The position numbers and the translations under genes were made by a program. Shown here one piece after another: positions 53,200 through 62,239 of a DNA stretch of 64,000 nt. Location: assembly GCF_000214725.1 (NCBI RefSeq), contig NC_015574.1, positions 682,001 to 746,000 on the forward strand, written 5' to 3'. Each line of letters begins with the position of its first letter. Within the stretch, counting starts at the first letter, position 1. Below the pieces are notes generated by a model. It searched no databases. It was not told the origin of the DNA and saw only the letters and a list, made by a program, of their open reading frames with translations. This DNA comes from Methanobacterium paludis (lineage in GTDB: Archaea; Methanobacteriota; Methanobacteria; Methanobacteriales; Methanobacteriaceae).

Positions 53200-54477
53200 A
53201 TGAACATCTACATCGAAACATTCGGCTGCACATTCAACCAAGCAGATTCACAGATAATGGCAGGCCTCCTCAAGGAAAATCAGGAAAAAATCGTATCAAA
53301 ACCCGAGGATGCTGATGTTATAATCATAAACACGTGCTACGTGAAACATCCAACAGAACAAAAAGCCATAAATAGAATTCACAAGGTGCAAAAACAATTT
53401 CCTGACAAAAAGCTCATAATATCTGGGTGCATGGTTGAAATAGACAAAAAAAAGCTCCAAAAAGCTGCACCCAATGCAAGCTGGATAGGACCCCACAAAG
53501 TAACATCAACTCCTGAAATCGTGAAATCAGTTTTCAACGGAGAAAATGTTAGAAGCATAGGTTACGGTACAGATTGCAAGGTTTGCCTTCCAAAAATACG
53601 TTCAAACCCGTTTATACATATAGTGCAGATATGTGAAGGATGCAATGGTGATTGCAGTTATTGCTGCACCCGATTTGCACGTGGAAGCCTTCAAAGTTAT
53701 CCAACTGAACTTATAAAGCGTGAAGTAGAAGAAGCAGTAGCTGAGGGATGTGTTGAGATCCAGATTACAGCCCAGGATACAGCAGCTTATGGTAAAGATA
53801 CAGGTACTTCTTTATCTAAACTTATAAATGAAATAACAACTATTGAAGGTGATTTTAAGATCAGGGTCGGCATGATGCACCCTAAAAGCATTATGGATGA
53901 TGTTGATGGCATAATAAAAGCTTTCAAAAACGAAAAAGTTTACAAATTCTTGCACATCCCAATTCAAAGTGGTAACGACGATGTTTTAAGGGACATGAAT
54001 CGGGGACATACCGTGGCAGATTTTAAGGATGTTGTCTCAAAATTCAAAGAGAACATACCAGAGATGTCCATTTCAACGGATGTGATTGTTGGTTATCCAA
54101 CAGAGGATGAAGATGCATTTAAAGACACATTAAACCTGGTTGCAGATATAAGACCTGATTTTATCAACATCTCCAAGTACGGACACAGACCAGGCACAAG
54201 ATCATCCCTCATGGAAGAGATAAGCCATGAATCAATGAAAAAACGCTCTAAATCTTTGAATGATCTGAAAACAGCGATAAGCTATGAGAACAATCTTAAA
54301 ATGTTAGGCTCAACCCAGAATGTGGTTATAACCGGAAAAGGAAGTAAAGGTGGCTACATAAGTAGAGCAAACTCATATAAACAGGTTATTGTTGAAAATG
54401 CTGTTATTGGTAGTTTTAGTGAAGCTAAAATAATCGATGCGAAAAGCACTTATCTTATGGGGAATCTTATACATTAA
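53200..54477 (+). CDS. tRNA-t6A37 methylthiotransferase (archaeal MtaB/CDKAL1 type)
   Basis: Radical SAM enzyme converting t6A37 to ms2t6A in tRNAs reading ANN codons. The 425 residues show the three-part structure: an N-terminal UPF0004 domain with cluster ligands C10, C46 and C77; a radical SAM core with C148-x3-C152-x2-C155 (CNGDCSYC); and a C-terminal TRAM-like region (~365-420, NVVITGKGSKGGYISRANSYKQV). EIQITAQDTAAYGKD and HIPIQSGNDDVL are family signatures. Start ATG 53200 follows GGAAG by 9 nt. Confidence 0.94.
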   Translation: MNIYIETFGCTFNQADSQIMAGLLKENQEKIVSKPEDADVIIINTCYVKHPTEQKAINRIHKVQKQFPDKKLIISGCMVEIDKKKLQKAAPNASWIGPHKVTSTPEIVKSVFNGENVRSIGYGTDCKVCLPKIRSNPFIHIVQICEGCNGDCSYCCTRFARGSLQSYPTELIKREVEEAVAEGCVEIQITAQDTAAYGKDTGTSLSKLINEITTIEGDFKIRVGMMHPKSIMDDVDGIIKAFKNEKVYKFLHIPIQSGNDDVLRDMNRGHTVADFKDVVSKFKENIPEMSISTDVIVGYPTEDEDAFKDTLNLVADIRPDFINISKYGHRPGTRSSLMEEISHESMKKRSKSLNDLKTAISYENNLKMLGSTQNVVITGKGSKGGYISRANSYKQVIVENAVIGSFSEAKIIDAKSTYLMGNLIH

Positions 54478-54677
54478 TCTAAATAAGAGAATCTGAAAAG
54501 TATAGAAAATAGTTATTCTAAGTTTACTTAAATCTATAAAAAAAACTATAAAATTTGATTTAAACTTTCAACGGTATATCTTACAGATGGGCTGTACACA
54601 ATGAGAAAGTTTTTAGTTACATAGACAAATCAAATAAATAAATGGTCTTTTAATAAAATACGGGAAAAGTGATTTTG

Positions 54678-55406
54678 GTGTCATACCTGGTATGTGAAAA
54701 ATGCGGTAAATACTACGAACTCAACGAGGGAAAAGCTTCATTCGATTTTACAAAATGTGAAGAGTGTGGCGGTAGATTAAGATATGCTGAATCTTTAAAT
54801 GAAATTTCGGCTGTGAAACCTTTAAGTGAAAAACCTCCAGTACTGGGGCCTTTAAAGAAGAAGTGTCATAATTGTGGAAATGAAAACCCTAATGGTGCTA
54901 TTTTCTGTTTGGAGTGTGGAGAAGAATTAAATGTTGTAAACTCTTCTTCAACAGCTGAGAACTATAACTCCCAAAGAACTGGAAATACAAATGAAAATGT
55001 AAATGGGGTAAGTTTAATAGGGATCTGTTTTGGATTCGGATTTTTAATTTTATCAATGTTATTTGGATTTTTAGCATTGTTTGGGAGCAAATTGGTTGGG
55101 GTCAATATTTCACAAAATCCTTCAGAAATTTCTAATAATCTATTAATGAGCTCTCATAGTCTTTTGATAGGTTTTATGGTGATTGTAGTAGTTGTAACAA
55201 TAATTTCAGGTTTGTTAGCTGCTTATATAAGTGGGAGCAAAGATTATAAATATGGAATTTTAAATGGCGGTCTTGTAGGGGTTGTTCTGGGCGTTTTAAT
55301 GGGAGTTGCAAGCGGAGTAGCTGCGTTCCTAAGTGTAACCACAGTTTTTGGATTACTTGCAGTGTTAGGAGGAATTCTTGGAACACTCTTAAGGAGACAT
55401 AATTAG
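54678..55406 (+). CDS. zinc-ribbon membrane protein, paralogue A
   Basis: About 242 residues. GTG 54678 is chosen by alignment with paralogue B (both begin M-x-Y-L-[VI]-C-E-x-C-G-x-Y-Y-E-L); AGTGATTTT precedes both. Two N-terminal zinc ribbons are seen (CEKCG...CEECGG and CHNCGNENPNG..FCLECGEEL), then a Ser/Asn linker and four hydrophobic segments (~115-140, 160-185, 200-222, 224-240) with GLLAAYISGSKDYKYGILNGGLVGV (key parts AAYISGSKDY, NGGLVG). The membrane part resembles small glycine-rich TIGR04086/DUF5518-like proteins common in Methanobacteriales. Function unknown. Confidence 0.75.
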   Translation: MSYLVCEKCGKYYELNEGKASFDFTKCEECGGRLRYAESLNEISAVKPLSEKPPVLGPLKKKCHNCGNENPNGAIFCLECGEELNVVNSSSTAENYNSQRTGNTNENVNGVSLIGICFGFGFLILSMLFGFLALFGSKLVGVNISQNPSEISNNLLMSSHSLLIGFMVIVVVVTIISGLLAAYISGSKDYKYGILNGGLVGVVLGVLMGVASGVAAFLSVTTVFGLLAVLGGILGTLLRRHN

Positions 55407-55712
55407 ATAAATCGCGATTAGTTGACATATTTTTTTTATTTAGGTCAATTTTATGAATGGAATCATTTAATAAGATTCTATTGATAAATTGATGCTAATT
55501 GTAATTGATTCTAATGGATGCATTTGATTTCATTGATATAAACTATTTAAAACGAGTTTTATCTTTAAATGGGTTTTATTAAACTTAATATGGCTTAAAA
55601 TAGGTTATTTTTGATTTTATCATTTATCTCTTTTTTTATAGATAAATTTTTTGTTTTTAACGTAATGACAAATAATAAAACATGCTTTAACTGATACTAA
55701 GATAGTGATTTT
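55407..55712. other. gap between the zinc-ribbon paralogues
   Basis: About 305 bp of AT-rich DNA with T-runs after the first gene. No gene was recognised. Confidence 0.45.
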
Positions 55713-56438
55713 ATGCCCTATCTGATCTGTGAAAGTTGTGGTGGATACTACGAATTGATGGAAGATGAATCTCCAGAAGACTTTGATAACTGCCAGTGCG
55801 GTGGAAATTTAAGACTTGTAGACTCTATCAATGAAATTGAAGACAAAATTGAAGACCCTGAAAAACAGCATCTCATATGTCCCCACTGTGGAAACAAAGA
55901 ATATCAAGGTATATTTTGTTCTAAATGCGGTGGAAAGTTAATTACTTTAAAAAATGATGTTCTTGACTCGGAACATAAAACCGAAGTTGAAAAACTTTCA
56001 GAAAATGCTAAAAATTTTACTGAAATTGATCTTGATTTTCCCGGAGAAACAAAGGGACTATTTGAAAGGATAAAATTGGTTGCTGTTGCTGGGGGGATCG
56101 GCTTTTTCATAATAGCTGCTATAGTCTCTACAGTAATATTTTTGATATTATCCCCTTCTAACTTCTCTTTCGGATTTTTAGTTTATATAGTGATATTCTC
56201 CATTTTAATGATCATTTCCGGAGCTATAACTGCTTACATCAGTAAAAGTAATGACTATCCTGATGGGGCTGTAAATGGTTTAACTGTTGGGGTAATTGTT
56301 GGAAGTATAACAGGAATTTTAACATTTAGTGTTCTCTATCTATTGGGCAATGCAGTTTTATATGCAGTTTTTGGAGCTCTTGGCGGAATAATTTGCATCT
56401 GGTTCAAAAATAATTCTAAACAAAGAGAAAAACAGTGA
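55713..56438 (+). CDS. zinc-ribbon membrane protein, paralogue B
   Basis: A 241-residue paralogue of the gene at 54678, also with two N-terminal zinc ribbons (CESCGG...CQCGG and CPHCGNKEYQGIFCSKCGG), an acidic linker, and four membrane segments with AITAYISKSNDYPDGAVNGLTVGV (key part AYISKSNDY). In the first ribbon the second Cys pair is compressed (C-x-C). The two genes arose by tandem duplication and have diverged well. Function unknown; a membrane sensor or scaffold is possible. Confidence 0.75.
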   Translation: MPYLICESCGGYYELMEDESPEDFDNCQCGGNLRLVDSINEIEDKIEDPEKQHLICPHCGNKEYQGIFCSKCGGKLITLKNDVLDSEHKTEVEKLSENAKNFTEIDLDFPGETKGLFERIKLVAVAGGIGFFIIAAIVSTVIFLILSPSNFSFGFLVYIVIFSILMIISGAITAYISKSNDYPDGAVNGLTVGVIVGSITGILTFSVLYLLGNAVLYAVFGALGGIICIWFKNNSKQREKQ

Positions 56439-56674
56439 TTTTATTGCAGCGTCCTGTCTGTTAAAATGTGGTGAATTTAATATAAGAATCTATTTTGCTT
56501 TTTTTTAACTTTTCTTTTAAAAATAGTAAAAATGTAAGTATATTTATTCTGTTTAATCAACATAATCTCCGAATTGATCATGGCCTTGTTTTCTTGTTGA
56601 TCATTCAAAAATGAATAACAGAATCTCATAAAATATTTAATATAAAATAAAAATTTAAAAAATTAGATTTGTTG

Positions 56675-56824
<150 letters not shown>

Positions 56825-56856
56825 ATAAAAGGGTCTATCTTGGTTATAGTTTTATT

Positions 56857-56870
56857 CCTATATAACCTTT
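56857..56870 (-). promoter_or_regulatory. BRE/TATA promoter of the tRNA pair
   Basis: AAAGGTTATATAGG on the minus strand, centred about 38 bp before the mature tRNA-Val 5' end. This leaves a leader of about 12 nt for RNase P removal. The rest of the 56825-57175 gap holds nothing else recognised. Confidence 0.65.
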
Positions 56871-57175
56871 TCCACTACTTTGCTAGAAATACCTATAAAA
56901 TCATCTTATTCTTCTTAATATTTATGAAAAAAACACAATTATGTGATAAAACCCCCCATATTCTTAAGTTTTAAAAAAATACTACTTTATCCTATTGTTT
57001 CCATTTTCTAAGCATCAAATTGTGGAATAAATTCATAAAATTTTAGTATTTAATGATTAATCAGTTACTTCTAATTAAAATGTTTTAACAGTACTAATTT
57101 CTTAATAAATTTTATATGTTTATTTTTACAGAATAATAAACATTGTAAATCAATAACTAACCTGGAGGGGTTGTA

Positions 57176-57637
57176 ATGGATATTGGGGATCCTATTAAAA
57201 CAACAGTTGAAGAAATTCGGAAAGTCTTGAATATTGAGAATGTGATAGGTGAAGTAATAGAAACTGATGATAAAGTGCTTATACCCGTAACCAAAATGGG
57301 AATGGGATTTGGAGCCGGAAGTGGTGAAGGTAAAGCTCCTCAAGGCAATGCTGGTGGGGGCGCTGCTGCTGCAGCTGGAGCTGCTGGAATAGAACCCGTA
57401 GCCATGGTAGTTATATTTAAGGGTGTAAAAGGTATAGAAGGTGTTAAAGTACTGTCTTTAAAATCACCAGACGCACTTGCAAGAGTTGTAAGTGAAGTAG
57501 GCACAGCAGCTGTGGAAATCATGAGTCAGGGTGCTAAAATGATGAAGGAAAAGCACCAGGGAATGAAACATAAAGGCCACATGAAATGGGAATCTGAAAA
57601 ATCTAAAGAACCAGAAGCTGAAGAAAAGAAAGTTTAA
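57176..57637 (+). CDS. GerW/YtfJ-family protein
   Basis: A 153-residue protein: a GerW-type domain (IKTTVEEIRKVLNIENVIGEVIE, DKVLIPVTKMGMGFGAGSGEG, EPVAMVVIFKG), a Gly/Ala-rich loop, and a C-terminal Lys/Glu-rich tail with MKHKGHMKW. GerW (YtfJ) is a spore protein in Bacillus, but relatives are widespread in methanogens where no spores form. GGAGGGG lies 8 nt before ATG. The next gene encodes DUF2953, the same neighbour as in spore formers, so the pair is a functional unit; its biochemical job is not known. Confidence 0.86.
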   Translation: MDIGDPIKTTVEEIRKVLNIENVIGEVIETDDKVLIPVTKMGMGFGAGSGEGKAPQGNAGGGAAAAAGAAGIEPVAMVVIFKGVKGIEGVKVLSLKSPDALARVVSEVGTAAVEIMSQGAKMMKEKHQGMKHKGHMKWESEKSKEPEAEEKKV

Positions 57638-57666
57638 TCTAAAATCAAAAAAAGAGCCGATCTTAA

Positions 57667-58269
57667 TTGTTTTACACAATACTAGCCGCCATAATAATTG
57701 TTATAATTTTGATTTTAACACTTATTCTGGTGGTTCCATTCCATATTTCTATTTATTTCCAAAAAAAATCTTTGAAAATAAAAGGAAATGTTAGTGTAAG
57801 TTGGATGAAACTAAGGATCTTCAAAAAGGATTGGCCTGAAAAAAAAGAGGATGAAAAATTAGTTGATAAAGAAGAACCTGAAAAGAAAAAAACTAAATTT
57901 AATGTAAGAAAACTTTTAAAAACATTAAATCTATTTTTAGAAGCTCTACCACATCTTGAACGCATAATATATGCATTTTTTAGATCCACGTACTTTGAAA
58001 AATTCTCACTAAATCTTAAACTGGGATTTTACAGCCCCACAGACACAGCAAAAGTAGCGGGCTATTTCTGGAGCATTGGATCCGTTGTGAATGTAATTCC
58101 AAATATTTATTTAACTTTCGTTCCAGACTTTCAAGAGGAAATAATTGATGGAAATGGCGAATTTGAATTCAAATTAAGACTTTTCTACATTGCAGCAGAA
58201 TCAATAAGAGCACTTACTAAAAAACCTGTAAGGACATTTATCAAAGAACTCAGAACTTTAAATAAATAG
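57667..58269 (+). CDS. DUF2953 membrane-anchored protein
   Basis: A 200-residue protein starting at TTG 57667. The N-terminus is a single membrane helix (TILAAIIIVIILILTLILVV), followed by a beta-rich SLKIKGNVSVSWMKLRIF, a Lys/Glu-rich linker and LNLKLGFYSPTDTAKVAGYFW, which matches DUF2953 (YtfI type). It lies 29 bp behind the GerW-like gene and 11 bp before a third small gene. In endospore formers this family is found next to ytfJ. The role in archaea is unknown. Confidence 0.8.
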   Translation: MFYTILAAIIIVIILILTLILVVPFHISIYFQKKSLKIKGNVSVSWMKLRIFKKDWPEKKEDEKLVDKEEPEKKKTKFNVRKLLKTLNLFLEALPHLERIIYAFFRSTYFEKFSLNLKLGFYSPTDTAKVAGYFWSIGSVVNVIPNIYLTFVPDFQEEIIDGNGEFEFKLRLFYIAAESIRALTKKPVRTFIKELRTLNK

Positions 58270-58280
58270 GAGGTCCTATT

Positions 58281-58580
58281 TTGGCTTATAATTCAAAGGA
58301 AAATTCAAAGGGATTTTCAAAAACTGAAAAATTGACAAAAAAAGAAATATTCGCGGGAAACGCTTTGAAAGTAGGAGATAGAGTTATAACTCCCATAGTT
58401 CAGGTTTTCACATTTGAAAAGGGAAAAGTATGGTCAGAGTGGATGGAACCTGTTGCAATGGCCGTAATTGAGAGAAATGAAAAATATATTGTTATGCTCA
58501 CGGATCCTGAAAACTATGAGGATGATTTCTCAGATTTAGAGTTGGAATTAGAATCAATTTTAAATTCTATTTATAGTTAA
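58281..58580 (+). CDS. small protein with GerW-like second half
   Basis: A 99-residue protein from TTG 58281, preceded by a strong AGGAGGT. A region of ~55 residues (AGNALKVGDRVITPIVQVFTFEKG, WSEWMEPVAMAVIE) resembles the beta core of the GerW domain, suggesting a shortened paralogue of the gene at 57176. The C-terminus is acidic (NYEDDFSDLELELE). It is the last gene of the operon. Family assignment is by eye. Confidence 0.6.
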   Translation: MAYNSKENSKGFSKTEKLTKKEIFAGNALKVGDRVITPIVQVFTFEKGKVWSEWMEPVAMAVIERNEKYIVMLTDPENYEDDFSDLELELESILNSIYS

Positions 58581-58789
58581 GAACGTAATTTATTAGACAT
58601 ATGGAACCAAATTAAACTTATCAAACAATATATCAAGATATTGCCTTTAATTATCTTAAAACTCTATTTTAGCTTTGGTTTACTGGGTGATTATTGTAAA
58701 ATTTTTGGTACTTAACTATAAATCTGAACGATTATATTAAAAATAAGATAATACAATTATGCTACCTAATAATGGTTGGTGACTTGTCA

Positions 58790-59404
58790 TTGAAAACATC
58801 GTGCAGATATACTGGAATAGTAATAGGAGTTTTGGTCCTTGTAATCTTAATCTCCGGATGCATGTATGGTGATGAAACTAATCTAGGTAATAACACCAGC
58901 CATATAAAAACATATTCAGCATATAACATTAATTTTAATTATTCTAGTAACTGGTATGCATATAATGCCACTACAGGAAGTAATAATGTTGTACCTGGGG
59001 ATTTACCCTTAGGAGGTGATGTTTTTACTTCTAATACAAATCGGAGCAATAATAACGATATGATTTTTGTTGTTTCTAAAGACGATTTTACAGTATTTGA
59101 TGTTCAAATAATACCTACTGGTGACCTGTCCGAGCAAGAAGGAATCAAGCTAATTAAAAATAGTATGATTCCTGATGATTGGAATAAACTCTCTAATGGA
59201 ACACTGACAATAGATGGTAAAACAGCTTATGAGGACATATATACAGCTCATGATCAAAGTTACAATGAACAAATGAGATATGAAGTGATATACCTCATTA
59301 AAAATGGAAAAACATACTATATTAATATGCAAGCTCCTGATAAAGAATTTGATAAAGAAAAATCAAACTTCAATATCATTATCAACAGTTTCAAGGTACA
59401 ATAA
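58790..59404 (+). CDS. PsbP-like lipoprotein
   Basis: About 204 residues. TTG 58790 is preferred because GGTGA lies 7 nt upstream; ATG 58772 adds six residues. There is a signal peptide ending in a lipobox (LVILISGC; Cys anchored). The mature part (~40-204) is a PsbP/DUF1795-like domain (YNINFNYSSNWYAYNA, IDGKTAYEDIYTAHDQ, YEVIYLIKNGKTYYINMQAPDKEFD) also seen in front of the sortase at 22289. It is outside the membrane; function unknown. Confidence 0.75.
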   Translation: MKTSCRYTGIVIGVLVLVILISGCMYGDETNLGNNTSHIKTYSAYNINFNYSSNWYAYNATTGSNNVVPGDLPLGGDVFTSNTNRSNNNDMIFVVSKDDFTVFDVQIIPTGDLSEQEGIKLIKNSMIPDDWNKLSNGTLTIDGKTAYEDIYTAHDQSYNEQMRYEVIYLIKNGKTYYINMQAPDKEFDKEKSNFNIIINSFKVQ

Positions 59405-59470
59405 ACCATTTTTAGATTCAATGATCAAAAAAAGTCTGAAAATCGTTTCTAAAATAATATCAAATAATTA

Positions 59471-59697
59471 ATGTGCCTGAAATTAACAATCATAATCATT
59501 TTAGCTGCTATAATATGCTAATAATTATTATGTATTATGTGGTTCTACATATTTCTATACTTGAAAACAACAATTTTTCCACTAATAATAGTCCTGAAAA
59601 GCTAAATAATAGTTCGCAAATGAATAATGTAAATAGAAAAAGGAACGTAAAAAAAAGCTTTAATTTAAAAAAATTAAGAAATTATAATTTATTTTAA
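59471..59697 (+). pseudogene. possible frameshifted small membrane protein
   Basis: ATG 59471 opens MCLKLTIIIILAAIIC, a signal-like start, then stops. The hydrophobic sequence continues in another frame (MLIIIMYYVVLHISIL) and runs into an Asn/Ser/Lys-rich tail ending at 59697. A single frameshift would join them into a ~75-residue protein. It could equally be chance in AT-rich DNA; the remaining gap to 59786 holds the repeats listed next. Confidence 0.25.
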
Positions 59698-59708
59698 AAC
59701 ATACTCCC

Positions 59709-59758
59709 CTTATAATGTTGTATATAACACAGACCGCTTTATAATGCCTGCATATAAC
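59709..59758. repeat. pair of near-palindromic TTATAATG..TATAAC elements
   Basis: TTATAATGTTGTATATAAC (about 59710) and TTATAATGCCTGCATATAAC (about 59739), about 30 bp apart. Each is almost self-complementary. They lie just behind the 3' end of the rubrerythrin gene and could be terminators or binding sites. Confidence 0.35.
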
Positions 59759-59786
59759 GACGTCTAAAAAGGGTTTATCTACAATT

Positions 59787-60278
59787 TTAATCTACCTTGA
59801 AGAAATGTTCTTTAGCAGCTCCGCAGACAGAACATTTATCCGGTGCTTCACCTTCAACAGTGTTACCACAGAATTCGCAGACGTAGTAATCAACTTCTCT
59901 GTTTCTACCAATGTTTTCAAGGGCATTCTGGTACAAACCTGCATGAATTTCTTCAACCTGGTTTGCAACGTCAAAAGTCCAAACAGCTTTTTGGTTGCCC
60001 TCAGTTTTTGCTTCTTCTATGAAACCTGGATACATGCTTTCAAATTCTTCTTTTTCACCGGCTATGCCTTCTTCAAGGTTTTCTTCGGTACTGTTTATTC
60101 CTTCCATTACTTCGAGGTGGTTGTGAGCGTGGACAGTCTCAGCTGCGGCTGCGGCTCTGAAGAGTTTTGCAATCTGTTTAAATCCTTCCTCATCAGCTTT
60201 TTTAGCAAAAGCCAAATATTTTCTGTTTGCCTGTGATTCACCTGCAAATGCTTCCTTTAAATTATCTTTACTACTCAT
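59787..60278 (-). CDS. rbr: rubrerythrin
   Basis: Diiron peroxidase that reduces H2O2 in anaerobes. About 163 residues: an N-terminal four-helix diiron domain (EAFAGESQANRKYLAFA, ETVHAHNHLEVMEG, EEIHAGLYQNALE; E-x-x-H ligand pairs) and a C-terminal rubredoxin domain (CEFCGNTVEGEAPDKCSVCG). ATG 60278 is chosen since GGAGGT lies 6 nt upstream; the longer frame adds 11 residues. Together with katG it shows real peroxide defence in this strict anaerobe. Confidence 0.95.
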   Translation of the reverse strand: MSSKDNLKEAFAGESQANRKYLAFAKKADEEGFKQIAKLFRAAAAAETVHAHNHLEVMEGINSTEENLEEGIAGEKEEFESMYPGFIEEAKTEGNQKAVWTFDVANQVEEIHAGLYQNALENIGRNREVDYYVCEFCGNTVEGEAPDKCSVCGAAKEHFFKVD

Positions 60279-60420
60279 ATAACTACCTCCGTTAATAATT
60301 CCAAATTCCACATGTAATCATATTTACAACCCTCTTATTAAATTTTTAATATGATTTACCATGATTTTACAGAATTATAAAAAAAATACCTAAAGTAACA
60401 TGTTCTTATACAAAAGGGGA

Positions 60421-60495
60421 TGATCTCATACAAGTATAGTTGATCTTTTCAACAAATGTAAGGTGATCTTTTCATACACAAATTAAGATGATCTT
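60421..60495. repeat. four TGATCT-motif repeats upstream of rbr
   Basis: TGATCT occurs at 60421, 60441, 60464 and 60489, the last three followed by TTTC/TTC. Spacings are about 20-25 bp. They lie 140-220 bp upstream of the rubrerythrin start and behind the histone gene. A regulatory role is possible. The rest of the 60279-60637 gap shows nothing else. Confidence 0.3.
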
Positions 60496-60637
60496 CAACC
60501 AGATTTTTCTAAAAAAGTAATAATTTTAAAGAGACAATTAATATTAAAACAGATACTGGAGTTAAAAAAATAAGCTAAAAAAGTCTAAGACTTTGATCAA
60601 TTGATTAAAATAAAATGTAAATAAAAAAGAAGAAAAA

Positions 60638-60844
60638 TTAGGCTGTTTTAACAGCCATTTCTATGTCATCAGCTTTGACAGTTTTCCTTCCAGCGTGTTT
60701 TGCAAGTTCAACAGCTTTCTTAGCTATTTCTTCACCTTGTTCTTCAAGGGATTTAGCTAAAGCCTCTTTTGCATCATCACTTATTCTTTGAGCACCAGCG
60801 TTTTTAATGATCCGTCCTACTGGAGCAATTGGTAATTCAGCCAT
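60638..60844 (-). CDS. archaeal histone (HMf type)
   Basis: A 68-residue DNA-wrapping histone: ELPIAPVGRIIKNAGAQRIS (L1/alpha1 contact), AKEALAKSLEEQGEEIAKKAVELAKHAGRKT and VKADDIEMAV, the standard three-helix histone fold with R and K at the DNA-facing loops. GGAGGTGA precedes ATG 60844. It is a single-gene unit with its own promoter and abundant-protein codon use. Such histones are a marker of Methanobacteriales. Confidence 0.97.
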   Translation of the reverse strand: MAELPIAPVGRIIKNAGAQRISDDAKEALAKSLEEQGEEIAKKAVELAKHAGRKTVKADDIEMAVKTA

Positions 60845-60997
60845 AATTTCACCTCCTATTTTACGTAGGGATAATTAATATTTATATTTATCGGTTTTTA
60901 TAGGATTTTTAGCCATGTCATATGGCATACTGTTCCATTAATTGAGATAGTTGTCTAACCGAAACTTTTAATCTTAGAAACTGGAATATAAATTTTT

Positions 60998-62113
60998 ATG
61001 TTTGAGCAGTTTAACATTGACCCACAGATAGAAGAGATACTAAATAAGGCCATTAAAACCAGAATATCACAAGATGAAGCACTAAAACTCATGGAAACAA
61101 CAGGAAGAGAACTCCAAGCACTTTTAATGGCTGCAGATGCTAGGCGTGAGGAGATTGTGGGAGACAATGTTACCTACATCCGCAACTGGAACATAAACTT
61201 CACCAATATCTGTACAGGAACCTGTGGATTCTGTGCCTTCAAGAAAAACTCCGGAGATGAAGGTGCATACTTCTTAAGCATTGATGAAGTAGTTAGAAGG
61301 GCTAAAAAAGCATGGGATCAGGGAGCCACTGAAGTATGTATACAGGGAGGACTTCACCCGGATATTGATGCATATTTTTACGAGGAATTACTTCTAAAAA
61401 TCAGAGAGGAGCTTCCAGACATTTACATACATGCATTTTCCCCCATGGAGATATACTGCGGGGCAAAAAAAGCTGATATGTCTTTTAAAGAAGAACTTAA
61501 GATGCTTAAAGAGGCAGGGCTCAATTCAATCCCTGGAAATGCTGCAGAGATCTTAAACGATGATGTGAGAAAAGTTCTCTGTCCATCAAAACTCAAAACA
61601 GCAGAGTGGATTGAAGTTGTGGAAACTGCCCACAAAACAGGCGTACCAACAACATGCACAATGATGTACGGTCATATTGAACAGTTAAAACATAGGGTGG
61701 AACATCTGGATATTTTGAGGGGTATCCAGGAGAGAACTGGCGGATTTACAGAGTTCGTGCCACTTACATTTATGCACACACTGACCCCAATTTACAAAAC
61801 TGGAATTTCAAGTCCGGGATCAACTGGTATAGAGGATCTTAAAGTCTACGCAGTTTCAAGGCTCATGTTCGGAGATCTTTTAGAGAACATCCAGGTCTCA
61901 TGGGTCAAACTGGGATTCAAATTTGCACAGTACTGTCTCATGGCAGGTGCAAATGATATGGGCGGAACACTTGGAGAGGAGAACATATCAAAATCAGCAG
62001 GGGCAAAATATGGAGTTTACACATCTCCAGAAGATTTTAAAAGAGTAATAAGGAACCTTGGAAGGACTCCTGCAGAGAGGAACACTCTTTACACGGATAT
62101 AAAACAAGTATGA
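60998..62113 (+). CDS. cofH: FO synthase subunit 2 CofH
   Basis: Radical SAM enzyme of coenzyme F420 synthesis that joins a tyrosine-derived hydroxybenzyl group to 5-amino-6-ribitylaminouracil; CofG (not here) closes the ring to FO. The 371 residues have C72-x3-C76-x2-C79 (CTGTCGFC), NWNINFTNIC, EVCIQGGLHP, IHAFSPMEI, PSKLKTAEW, TTCTMMYGH and GANDMGGT. No ribosome-binding site is visible, and an AT-rich box 25-30 bp upstream suggests a leaderless mRNA. Confidence 0.96.
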   Translation: MFEQFNIDPQIEEILNKAIKTRISQDEALKLMETTGRELQALLMAADARREEIVGDNVTYIRNWNINFTNICTGTCGFCAFKKNSGDEGAYFLSIDEVVRRAKKAWDQGATEVCIQGGLHPDIDAYFYEELLLKIREELPDIYIHAFSPMEIYCGAKKADMSFKEELKMLKEAGLNSIPGNAAEILNDDVRKVLCPSKLKTAEWIEVVETAHKTGVPTTCTMMYGHIEQLKHRVEHLDILRGIQERTGGFTEFVPLTFMHTLTPIYKTGISSPGSTGIEDLKVYAVSRLMFGDLLENIQVSWVKLGFKFAQYCLMAGANDMGGTLGEENISKSAGAKYGVYTSPEDFKRVIRNLGRTPAERNTLYTDIKQV

Positions 62114-62239
62114 TGGAATTTTAATTTTCAAAACTCGGGTAAACATGATTTCAAGACTTCATGAGTTTATTGCTGGATTCCAAATCAAATAAAATTTTAA
62201 TTTAAACAAAAAAAAGAGATTTAAAAGAGATTTAAAAAT

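Noticed and set aside
57340..57522. Minus-strand ORF over the GerW-like gene
   Set aside because: Antisense of a Gly/Ala-rich loop; no start signals.
59473..59697. Intact 74-codon membrane protein from GTG 59473
   Set aside because: The start lacks a ribosome-binding site and a better signal-like start exists in another frame; kept only as a possible frameshifted remnant.
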